From assembly GCA_003427395.1 (NCBI GenBank), contig BFEA01000192.1, positions 1,655,769 to 1,698,295 of the forward strand: a stretch of DNA of 42,527 nucleotides. The letters run 5' to 3'. The DNA comes from Chara braunii. Its lineage: Eukaryota; Streptophyta; Charophyceae; Charales; Characeae. Shown piece by piece: positions 20,920-30,519 of the stretch; the stretch's first letter is position 1; each line of letters starts with the position of its first letter. Under the pieces are notes generated by a model. That model did no database searches and was not told where the DNA came from. It saw only the letters and a list, made by a program, of their open reading frames with translations. A program made the translations under genes and the position numbers.

Positions 20920-23055
20920 CCTCCCAGGGCTTCGCCGAAGATTACACTTATTTTTCTTCTTTTTTTTCTTTGGGAACTTAGTCGTTTTTAGGGTCCTCGT
21001 CCTCTTAACCCTCCTCAGGGCTTCTCCAAAGATTACACTTATTTTTCTTCTTTTTTTTTCCTTGGAAACTTAGTCGTTTTTGTGAGTTGACCACCTACTT
21101 AACCTCCCAGGGCTTCGCCGAAGATTATACTTATTTTTCTTTTTTTTTTTCTTTGGAAACTTAGTCGTTTTTAGGGTCCCCGTCCTTTTAATCATCCTAG
21201 GGCTTCGCCGAAGATTACACTTATTTTACTTCTTTTTTTTCTTTGGGAACCTAGTCGTTTTTAGGATCCTCTTCCTCTTAACCCTTCTCAGGGCATCACC
21301 GAAGATGACACTTATTTTTTTTCTTTTTTTTCCTTGGGAACTTAGTTGTTTTTGTGGGTTGACCACCCACTCAACTTCCCAAGGCTTCGCTAAAGATTAC
21401 ACTTATTATTATTAATTTTTTTTTTTGGGAACTTAGTCATTTTTAGAGTCCTCGTCCTCTTAACCCTCCTCAGGGCTTTGCCGAAGATTACACTTATTTT
21501 TCTTCTTTTTTTTCTTTGGGAATGTAGTCGCTTTTAGGGTCCTCGTCCTCTTAACCCTCCTCGGGGCTTCGCTGAAGATTACACTTATTTTTGTTCTTTT
21601 TTTTCCTTAGGACCTTAGTCGTTTTTATGGGTTGACCACCCACTCAACCTCCCAGGGCTTCGCCAAAGATTGCACTTATTTTTCTTTTTTTTTTCTTTGG
21701 AAACTTAGTCGTTTTTAGGGTCCTCGTCCTTTCAATCCTCCCCAGGGCTTCGCCGAATATTACACTTATTTTTCTTCTTTTTTTTCTTTTGAAACTTAGT
21801 CGTTTTTATGGTCCTCCTCCTCTTAACCCTCCCCGGGCTTCGCCGAAGATTACACTTATTTTTTTTTTTTTTTTTCTTTGCGAACTTTGTCATTTTTTTT
21901 GGTTGACCACCCACTCAAACTCCTTAGGGCTTCACCGAAGATTACAATTATTTTTCTTCTTTTTTTTCTTTGGAAATTTTGTGTTTTATAGAGTCCTCAT
22001 CCTCTTAACCCTCTCAGGGGTTCGCCCAAGATTACACTTATTTTTCCTCTTTTTTTTTTGTTTGGAAACTTGTTAGTTTTTAGGTTCCTCGTCCTCTTAA
22101 CCCTCTACGGACTTCGCCGAAGATTACACTTATTTTTATTTTTATTTTTTCCTTGGGAACTTAGTTGTTTTTGTGGGTTGACCACCCACTCAACCTCCCT
22201 TGGGCTTCGCCGAAGATAACATTTTTTATTTTTATTTTTTTTCCTTTGAAAACTTAGTCGTTTTTAAGGTCCTACCCCTCTAAACCTTCCCAGGGTTTCA
22301 TCGAAGATTATAGTTATTTTTATTCTTTTTTTTCTTTGTGAACTTTGTCGTTTTTGTGGGTTGACCACCCACTCAACCTCCTTAGGGCTTCGTCGAAGAT
22401 TACACTTATTTTTCTTCTTTTTTTTCCTTGGAAACTTAGTCGTTTTTAGAGTCCTCGTCCTCTTAAGCCTCCAGGGCTTTGCCGAAGATACCACTTATTT
22501 TTCTTCTTTTTTTTCTTTCAAAACTTGGTCGTTTTTAAGGTCCTCGTCCTCTTAACCCTCCTCAGGCCTTCGCCAAAGATTACACTTATTTTTCTTCTTT
22601 TTTTTCTTTGAAAATTTTATCGTTTTTAGGGTCCTCGTCTTTTTAATCCTGCTAGGGCTTCGCCGAAGATTACACTTATGTTTCTTCTTTTTTTTCTTTG
22701 GGAACCTAGTCGTTTTTAGGATCCTCGTCCTCTTAACCCTCCTTAGGGCTTCGTCGAAGATTACACTTATTTTTCTTCCTTTTTTTCCTTGGAAACTTAG
22801 TTGTCTTTGTGGGTTGACCACCCACTCAACCTCCCAGGGCTTCGCCGAAGATTACACTTATTTTTCTTTTTTTTTGGCTTTGGAAACTTAGTCATTTTTA
22901 GGGTCCTCGTCCTCTTAATCCTCCCCACGGCTTCACCGAAGATTCCACTTATTTTTCGTTTTTTTGTTTTTTTTTGAACTTAGTCGTTTTTAGGTTCCTC
23001 CTCGTGTTGACCCTTCCAGGGCTTCGCCGAAGATTACACTTATTTTTCTTCTTGT
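20920..23055 (+). repeat. ~90-bp satellite array, T-rich orientation, segment 3
   Basis: The satellite resumes directly after the retroelement in the same orientation and phase expected if the element interrupted one monomer (CCTCC, then CAGGGCTTCGCCGAAG). A and B tails are mixed as before. No gene. Confidence 0.95.
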
Positions 23056-23823
23056 CAGGGTCATCAGCCCGTACGTACCGAGGTCCCCGAGCAGACCTCC
23101 GTACTTTCGGGCGTTCGGGGTCCCGTACCGGGTCCGAACCCAACGGCGTTTAGCCCCCGCCAAAAATTGTTTCGGGGCCTGAAAATATTTTTTTTTCTCT
23201 GAATTTATTTTTGTAAGTTTTCTATGACGTGCGGAATATGCCTGTAAATTTTGAACTCATTTGGCGAATCCAAATAAGAATGAAAAATCGCCAAAGATGG
23301 CGGTCTCAAAACGTGCTCGCGCACGAATTTTTTCACTTTTTACTTTTTGTTTTCACTTCAGTTTGGGGTTTGAACAGTTTTATTATTTTTTTGAAACTTT
23401 TTTAGTGGGTTTTATATTATGTGAAGTACATATGTGTAAATTTTTATGGCATTTAGCTATGCCAAAAAAAAAAAAAAAAAATCGCCAAAGATGGCGGTAT
23501 CAAAAACATGCTCGCACACTCACGAAATTTAATTCTTTTTTTATTTTTATTTATTTTTATTATTAGTATTTATTTTTCTTATTTCGTTTGTATTTCAAAT
23601 TTGGTAAGGAATTCGGATGTAATGCTTCAGCAAATCTGGTTTAATTTATTTTTCTCCATAACATATCTTTTTTTCAGATTTTTTGATGACTTTTATTTTT
23701 TTATTATTATTATTTTTTTGGGTCCGCGTTCGGCCCGAACGGCCGAACGCATCCTTAAGGGATCCCATACGTTCGGGTGTTCGGGCTTGGGCATTCGGCC
23801 CGTCCCGAACGCCGGTTACCCTG
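23056..23823. mobile_element. Non-autonomous hAT-like DNA transposon
   Basis: Ends CAGGGT...ACCCTG (23056-23061 and 23818-23823), flanked by 8-bp near-identical direct repeats: CTTCTTGT at 23048-23055 and CTTCTTTT at 23824-23831. CAGGG termini with 8-bp duplications are the hAT signature. Subterminal regions are GC-rich with repeated TTCGGGC/CGTTCGG motifs, possible transposase-binding sites. The interior is AT-rich and holds two copies of a segment containing ATCGCCAAAGATGGCGGT (23286 and 23482), itself palindromic. No transposase frame, so it depends on a partner. The duplication could be partly fortuitous because CTTCTTTT recurs in the host satellite. Confidence 0.72.
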
Positions 23824-25030
23824 CTTCTTTTTTTTCTTTGCAAACGTTATCGTTTTTGTGGGTTGACCACCCACTCAACCTCCTTAGGATTTCGCCGAAG
23901 ATTACCTTTTTTTTTTTTTTTTTTTTTTAGGGGAACTTAGTTGTTTTTAGGGTCCTCGTCCTCTTAATACTCTCAGGGCTTCGTCGAAGATTACACTTAT
24001 TTTTCTTCTTTTTTTTCTTTGGGAACTTCGTTGTTTTCAGGGTCCTCGTCCTCTTAACCCTCCTCAGGACTTCGCCGAAGATTACACTTATTTTTCTTCT
24101 TTTTTTTCCTTGGAAACTTAGTCGTTTTTGTGGGTTGACCACTCACTCAACCTCCCCGGGGCTTCGCCGAATATTACGCTTATTTTTCTTGTTTTTTTTC
24201 TTTGGAAACTTAGTCGTTTTTAGGGTCCTCGTCCTCTTAATCCGGGCTTCGCCGAAGATTACACTTATTTTCTTCTTTTTTTTCTTTGGGAACTTTGTCG
24301 TTTTTAGGGTCCTCATCCTCTTAACCCTCCCAGGGCTTCGTTGAAGATTACACTTATTTTTCTTCTTTTTTTCTTTGGGAACTTAGTCGTTTTTAGGGTC
24401 CTAATCCTCTTAACCCTTCGCAGGGCTTTGCCAAAGATTACACTTTTTTTTTTTTTTTTTTTTTTTGGGAACGTAATCGTTTTTAGGGGGGACTCCCACC
24501 CAGTAACCCTCCCCAAAGCTTCGCCGAAGATTACACTTATTTTTCTTTTTTTTGTTCTTCGGGAACTGAGTCATTCTAAAGAGGCCTTCCACCTACCAAC
24601 CCTCCCTTAGGTTTCGTCGAGGATTGCACTTATTTTGCTTCTTTTTATTCTAGTGGAATATAGCTGTTTTTTAGGGGTCTCCCACCTATCAACCCTCTCC
24701 AAGGCTTTGCCGAAGATTACACTTATTTTTCTTCTTTTTTTGTTTTGGGAACTTAGCCGTTTTTATGGGTCCTCTCACCCAACAAGCCTTCTAGGGCTTC
24801 GTCGAAGATGACGCTTATTTTTCTTCTTTTTCTTCTTCGGGAACTAGGCCGTTTTTAAGGGACTCTCCCATACAGCAACCCTCCTCTAGGCTTCGCAGAA
24901 GATTACACTTTTTTTTTCTTTTTCTTTTGGTTGGAAACCTAGTTGTTTTTAAGGGTCTGCCGCCCACTAATCATCGCCAATGCTTCATCGAAGATGACGC
25001 TTCTTTTGCATTTTTTTTTTTCCCTTCGGT

Positions 25031-25069
<39 letters not shown>

Positions 25070-25199
25070 CCACAAATAGAAATGCTCGGTAAACCGTAGG
25101 CAGAGAGAGAGAAGAGGACAACAAAAGAGGGGCTGTGACAAACTGTTTCGTCGGAGTTTCACCGACTTATATATATATATATATATACATATATATATG

Positions 25200-25231
<32 letters not shown>

Positions 25232-25275
25232 CTTAATTGTTTTTTGGGGTCTTTGACCGACTAACCCTTTCCAAC
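23824..25275 (+). repeat. ~90-bp satellite array, T-rich orientation, end of array with C-type tails
   Basis: Ordinary A/B monomers up to about 24480, then a distinct tail type (AGGGGGGACTCCCACCCAGT and variants) in degenerate monomers out to about 25012. A final remnant (GGGGTCTTTGACCGACTAACC) lies after the TA repeats at about 25240-25275. The same C-type tail dominates the inverted array beyond 28 kb. Confidence 0.85.
25034..25222. repeat. Two (TA)n microsatellites flanking ~100 bp
   Basis: (TA)n at 25034-25067 and at 25168-25222 (the second interrupted by AC/GT steps) bracket about 100 bp of unrelated sequence within a decayed satellite monomer. A small element that inserted into or expanded from TA repeats would explain this; nothing coding is seen. 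Confidence 0.85.
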
Positions 25276-25560
25276 GCTCCTCACCCTATCCAACATTCTC
25301 AACTCACTTAAGGGGGTCGATTTGCAACACTTACTGCATGCAAAACAAACAAAAAATATGATGATGTATCTTTGAATATGCCTGTGGAAGATTCAGTTAG
25401 ATTTTCCCCGAGATTAAGGGCGACTGTACAGTTGTCAGCACCCCTCATTTTCGGCAAGGGTCTCACTACATTAGTTACCAATGTCTTTCCAACGTGTCAT
25501 AACGCGTTGTTTTTTTTTTCAGATTTAATGAAAAAATATTCCCCTCCTCGTTGTCAAGCA

Positions 25561-26687
25561 CAGGGTTGTCATGCGGGGATCCCCGGGGCCCAAGCCGGGG
25601 TACGGGTTTCACCCCCGGACCCCCGCCGCGGGGCTACCCGACCCCTGCCCCCGCCAAAACACCCTCGTCCCTGCCCCAACCCCGCNNNNNNNNNNNNNNN
25701 NNNNNNNNNNNNNNNNNNNNNNNNNNNNNNNNNNNNNNNNNNNNNNNNNNNNNNNNNNNNNNNNNNNNNNNNNNNNNNNNNNNNNNNNNNNNNNNNNNNN
25801 NNNNNNNNNNNNNNNNNNNNNNNNNNNNNNNNNNNNNNNNNNNNNNNNNNNNNNNNNNNNNNNNNNNNNNNNNNNNNNNNNNNNNNNNNNNNNNNNNNNN
25901 NNNNNNNNNNNNNNNNNNNNNNNNNNNNNNNNNNNNNNNNNNNNNNNNNNNNNNNNNNNNNNNNNNNNNNNNNNNNNNNNNNNNNNNNNNNNNNNNNNNN
26001 NNNNNNNNNNNNNNNNNNNNNNNNNNNNNNNNNNNNNNNNNNNNNNNNNNNNNNNNNNNNNNNNNNNNNNNNNNNNNNNNNNNNNNNNNNNNNNNNNNNN
26101 NNNNNNNNNNNNNNNNNNNNNNNNNNNNNNNNNNNNNNNNNNNNNNNNNNNNNNNNNNNNNNNNNNNNNNNNNNNNNNNNNNNNNNNNNNNNNNNNNNNN
26201 NNNNNNNNNNNNNNNNNNNNNNNNNNNNNNNNNNNNNNNNNNNNNNNNNNNNNNNNNNNNNNNNNNNNNNNNNNNNNNNNNNNNNNNNNNNNNNNNNNNN
26301 NNNNNNNNNNNNNNNNNNNNNNNNNNNNNNNNNNNNNNNNNNNNNNNNNNNNNNNNNNNNNNNNNNNNNNNNNNNNNNNNNNNNNNNNNNNNNNNNNNNN
26401 NNNNNNNNNNNNNNNNNNNNNNNNNNNNNNNNNNNNNNNNCAGCTACCCCGGTCCCACGAGTGGTGGGTGTGGCCCCGGGGGGGGTCCGGGGTGGGGCAT
26501 AAAACCCCATTTTTGGGGCTTAGCCCATATGGTGCGTGCTCTCGCTGCGCACCCCCCACTATTTTTTTTAATTTTTTTTTGAATTTTTTTTGAATTTTCT
26601 TTTGGGGAAGGGGGTCTGGAGCCGGGGTTGGGGGTGCCCACCCCCGGACCCCCGCTGGGGCCCCGGGGCCGGGGCTCGACAACCCTG
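25561..26687. mobile_element. GC-rich hAT-type transposon with perfect 8-bp target duplication
   Basis: Perfect 10-bp terminal inverted repeats: CAGGGTTGTC (25561-25570) and GACAACCCTG (26678-26687). Perfect 8-bp direct repeat GTCAAGCA on both sides (25553-25560 and 26688-26695). The tandem neighbour copy lacks the insertion. Visible interior is C/G-rich with short palindromic G and C runs (GGGGCCCC-type), plus an A/T-rich stretch near 26565-26605. About two thirds is an N gap, so a transposase cannot be excluded, but the remaining size suggests a non-autonomous member. Confidence 0.88.
25686..26440. other. Assembly gap (755 N)
   Basis: Unbroken N run inside the GC-rich transposon. The open frames crossing it are artefacts. 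Extreme GC content and palindromes on both edges explain why it was not closed; its length may be an estimate. Confidence 0.98.
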
Positions 26688-26916
26688 GTCAAGCATGTGA
26701 AACACCGTTCGGACATGCTTGAAGGTGGGTTTTTCAGCTGGGAAAGGTATTGTCGGTTTAAATGACTTTTGTGAAATTAGTCTGCTCTCACCTAATGTGA
26801 AGGGAAAAAAAAAATTCGGGGCGGGTGTGTCTTAAGCGAAGGGGGGAAAACAACCAAAACCCTTTTCATTACCAACACCACTGGCCCAAATTATAATAAT
26901 TTCAAAGAGGTGGGAG

Positions 26917-27420
26917 GGGGGGGTCGGTTCGCGCCATAAATTTTCTCTAATACTTACCGCATACACAACAAACAAAAATATGACAACGTATCTTTCCATA
27001 TGTATCTGTGGAAGATTTATTCAGATTTTTCATGTTTGGTAACTTGTGGCGCAAGGCCCTGAGATAAGGGGCGGCTGTACAATTGTCAATACCCCTCACT
27101 TTCGGCAAAGATCTGGCTACACTACTCACCAAAGTCTTTCCAGCGCGTCGTAACCCGTTTTTTTTTTTCTTTTTTCCAGATCTGATGAAAGAATATTCCC
27201 AACCTCGTTGTTTCCCAACTGAACGTTATGTCAAGCCTGTGAAACACTCTTCCGACATGCTTGAAGGCGGGTTTTTCAATTGGGAAAGGAGTTTTGTGAA
27301 CTTAATCTACTATCACCCAATGTGAAAAAAAAAAAAAGAATAGCGCGGGTGAGCCTGAAGCGAAGGGGGGAAAAAAACCAAAATCGTCTTCATTACTAAC
27401 CCAATTGGCCCAACTTCAGA
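26917..27420. repeat. Tandem duplicated unit, copy 2 (uninterrupted)
   Basis: Serves as the empty-site reference for copy 1. On the + strand it reads GKDLATLLTKVFPARRN, a long T-tract ending CCAG, then DLMKEYSQPRCFPTERYVKPVKHS and on to a stop at 27325. It retains about 19 bp (after CCTCGTT) missing from copy 1. Followed by an A-run and a purine-rich stretch. Family unknown. Confidence 0.65.
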
Positions 27421-27979
27421 ACTGATGTCCAAGTTTAGTAGGTGAGCAACAAAAGTTTAATGCCTAGAAAAAAAAAAAAAAAAAAAAACCATAAGTGTTA
27501 TCTCCTCTTGAGGGTATCTCTCCGATGGACCCGGGAGATCAGACCCCCCACACAAGAAGTGGGTCCACTGTTCAGTATGTGAGCAATAAAACCTTAATGC
27601 CGAGCAAAAAAAAAACAAAACAAAAGGCAAAAGGGGTTAAATATTGGTTAGGCTAGACAACTTGCAGATTTTGTTTTGGCAAAGTGAACCAAACAAGTGT
27701 TGCGAAGTAAAACAACCCACATTATGAAAGTCAAATAATGCTCTATCCCCAAAAAAGAAAGGTCAAACAACAGCTCATGACATATCACTCAGCAGCGGGA
27801 ATCATGAGCTTCGACTGTAGCAACGGCAGTTCCACCTGTCTGAATTGTCCCGCTTTCCATTGCGGATACATATATTGAGAAATAAAAAAGCACTGGCTCA
27901 CACAACTATCCACCCCAGTGCACTGCAGAGAGAGAGAGAGGTTGTTGTGGGGCATGCAGAAAAGATGTGTGCACGATAC
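27421..27979. other. Gene-free stretch with short direct repeats
   Basis: Two related segments, GTGAGCAACAAAAGTTTAAT (about 27442) and GTGAGCAATAAAACCTTAAT (about 27579), each followed by A-rich runs, are about 137 bp apart. No coding sequence or RNA gene is seen. Confidence 0.6.
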
Positions 27980-28061
<82 letters not shown>

Positions 28062-28062
28062 N

Positions 28063-28146
<84 letters not shown>

Positions 28147-28166
28147 GAAAGAGAGAGAGAGAGAGA
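27980..28166. repeat. (GA)n microsatellite
   Basis: Nearly uninterrupted GA repeat of about 187 bp with a single N at 28062 and occasional AAAG interruptions. A shorter GAGA run lies just upstream (about 27928-27940). The RE/SL repeat frames here are artefacts. Confidence 0.97.
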
Positions 28167-28194
28167 AAAAAAAAACTCATGTGTGGCGCTTCAG

Positions 28195-28880
28195 AGAGGT
28201 TAGTGGGTGGGAGACCTAAAAAACACGGCTAAGTTCCCGAAGAAGAAAAAGAAAAAAAAGAAGTGTATTCTTCGGCGAAACCCTGGGGAGGGTTAGCGGG
28301 TGGCAGACCCCCTAAAAACGACTAAGTTCCCAAAGAAAAAAATAAGAAAAATAAGTGTAATCTTCGGCGAATCCCTGGGGAGGGTTGGTGGGTGGCAAAC
28401 CCCCTAAAAACGGTTGAGTTCCCGAAAAAGAAAAAGAAGAAAAACAAGTGTAATCTTCGGCGAAGCCTTGGGGAGGGTTGGTGGGTGGGAGACTCCCTAA
28501 GAACGACTAAGTTCCCGAGGAAAAAAAAAAAAGAAAAATAAGTGTAATCTTCGACGATGCCCTAAGGAGGGTTGGTGGGTGGCAAACCCCCTAAGAACGA
28601 CTAAGTTCCGAAAGAAGAAAAAAAATAAAAAAAAGTGTAACGGCTAAGTTCCCTAAGAAAAGGCGGAGCGTTGGTGGGTGGCAGACCCCCTAGAAACGGC
28701 GAAGTTCCGAAAGGAAAAAAAGAAGAAAAATAAGTGTAGTCTTTGGCGAAGCCTTGGGGAGGGTTGATGGGTGGTAGACCCCTTAAAAACGGTAACTTCC
28801 CGAAGAAAAAAAAAAAAAAAAAAAAGTGTAATCTTTGGCGAAGCTGTGGGGAAGGTTAATAGGTGGGAGGCCCTACAAAA
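28195..28880 (-). repeat. ~90-bp satellite array, inverted orientation, segment 4
   Basis: Monomers of the same family read in the opposite direction: CTTCGGCGAAGCCCTGGGGAG, GGTTGGTGGGTGGCAGACCC, CTAAAAACGGCTAAGTTCCC, then an A/G tract and AAGTGTAAT. Most units have the C-type tail (GGTGGGTGGCAGACCCCC) seen only at the right end of the left array. Confidence 0.93.
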
Positions 28881-30519
28881 CCCACAAGTGGTTAACGACC
28901 TACTGAAATTTCAGAATGAAAGATTCTGAAGTCTGTTAGCAGAGGTATGAAATCGTTGAAATGACATGAAGATATTTCAGCTCATTTCACGAGATTCAGG
29001 TGGTTTGAAAGTCAAATTTTAGGTTTTTTTTTTTGTTTTTTTTTCGCATGTTTTTGTTTTGGTTCAACCGTCAACGTTGTTGTGTGCCACTTCTAGTCAT
29101 TTCAGGAGTTTCGGGAAGGAAACATGAAACCTCTTAAATGACCTGAAGTGGCTGAAGCTTCTGAAAGTGGTTTCAGATCCTCCCTTCCAAATTTTTGAAT
29201 TGGGGCATCTGAAACCGTTTTCAGATTCTTCAACCACTTCATGTTATTTCAGGAGTTTCAGGCGGGGAGACCTGAAACCTTTGAAATGTCTTGAAGTAGT
29301 TCTGAAACCGTTTTCAAATTTCCAGCCACTTCAAGTCATTTCAGGAGTTTCGGGTGGGGAAATCTGAAACCTCCGAAATGATATAAAGTGGTTGAAGCTT
29401 GTGAAAGCGGTTTCAGGTCTCCCTGTCCAAATGCTTGGATGAGGGGACCTGAAACTGCTTTCAGATTTTCAACCACTTCAGATCATTTCAGGAATTTCAG
29501 ATAGAGAGTCCTGAAACCTCTGAAATGATCTGAAGTGGTTGAAGCTTCTGAAAGTGGTTTCAGGTCCCCCCATCGAAATGGTTGGATGGGGCATCTGAAA
29601 CCGCTTTCAGATTTTCAGCCACTTCATATCATTTCAGGAGTTTCAGGTGGGGAGACCTGAAACCTCTGAAATGATATGAAGTGGTTGAAGCTTCTGAAAG
29701 CAGTTTCAGGTTCCCCTTCTGAAAGCTTGGATGGGGGGACCTGAAACTACTTTCAGAAGCTTCAACCACTTCATATCATTTCATGAGTTTCAGATGGAGA
29801 GACATGAAACCTCTGAAATGATTTGAAGTGACTGAAGGTTCTAAAAGTGGTTTCATGTCCCGTTGTCCAAATGGTTGGATGGGGGTACGTGAAACCGTTT
29901 TCACATTTTCAGCCACTTCAAATCATTTCAGAAGTTTCAGGTGGGGAGACATGAAACCTCTTAAATGATATGAAGTGGCTAAAGATACTGAAAGCAGTTT
30001 CAGGTCCCCCCGTCCAAATGCTTGGATGGGAGGACATGAAACCGCTTTCAGAAGCTTCAGCCACTTCATATTATTTCAGGAGTTTCAAATAGGGAGACCT
30101 GAAACCTAACCTCTGAAATGATTTGAAGTGGCTGAAGCTTCTGAAACGGTTTCAGATGCCCCCATCCAACCATTTGGATAAAGCATCTGAAACCGCTTTC
30201 AAATTTTCAGCGACCTTAGATCATTTCAGGAGTTTAAGGTGGGGAGACCTTAAACCTTTGAAATGATTTGAAGTGGTTGAAGCTTCTGAAAGAGGTTTCT
30301 GGTCCCTGGATGGGGGGACCTGAAACCGCTTTAAGATTTTCAGCCACTTCAGATCATTTCATGAATTTCAGATGGAGAGACCTCAAACCTCTGAAATGAT
30401 CTGAAGTGGCTGAAGCTTCTGAAAGCGGTTTCCGATTCCCCCGTCCAAATGCTTGAATGGGCATACTATGGGGAGCTGAAAAAAGACCTGAAAATATTAC
30501 AAGTTGTTAACCTTCTCTC
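28881..30519 (+). mobile_element. Palindrome-built non-autonomous element, copy 2 (longest)
   Basis: Flanked by ACAAAA at 28875-28880 and 30520-30525, a candidate 6-bp target duplication. Ends CCCACAAGTGGTTAACGACC and GTTGTTAACCTTCTCTC, sharing an inverted GGTTAAC core. After a T-rich leader (about 29010-29060) it consists of repeated ~147-bp units. GAAGTGG starts at about 29532, 29678, 29825, 29972, 30125, 30270 and 30403. Each unit is almost wholly made of two palindromes. It lies in the same orientation as copy 1 although the host satellite is reversed, so it inserted independently of the array inversion. No protein is encoded. Confidence 0.75.
29671..29779. repeat. Near-perfect long inverted repeat inside the palindrome element
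   Basis: Arms 29671-29711 and 29739-29779, 41 bp each with one mismatch by my reading, and a 27-bp spacer that includes TTGGATGGGG. It is the clearest of a series of similar hairpins in this element. It could extrude as a cruciform, or give a hairpin RNA if transcribed. Confidence 0.88.

Larger units (their letters stand above)
25312..26916. repeat. Tandem duplicated unit, copy 1 (interrupted by a transposon)
   Basis: Without the inserted transposon this is about 480 bp and aligns with 26917-27420. Shared landmarks include ACTTACTGCATGC/ACTTACCGCATAC, TGTGGAAGATT, CCCCTCATTTTCGGCAA, a T-tract ending CAG, and ACATGCTTGAAGG. Part of it reads GKGLTTLVTNVFPTCHN on the + strand, then a polypyrimidine-CAG that resembles a 3' splice site, then DLMKKYSPPRC. 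This may be a fragment of a spliced gene or element. I do not recognise the protein. Confidence 0.7.

Noticed and set aside
1-25000. Many lysine/arginine-rich (minus) and Phe/Leu-rich (plus) open frames of 60-130 codons
   Set aside because: They repeat with the ~90-bp monomer, which is a multiple of three in many units and poor in stops. Both strands and several frames are open alike, and none has an independent start, domain or codon signature.
25372-26682. Long open frames of 313-376 codons on both strands
   Set aside because: They are mostly N translated as X across the 755-base gap; the real flanking residues are low-complexity Pro/Gly from GC-rich transposon ends.
27785-28232. Glu/Arg or Ser/Leu repeat proteins
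   Set aside because: Translation of a (GA)n microsatellite.
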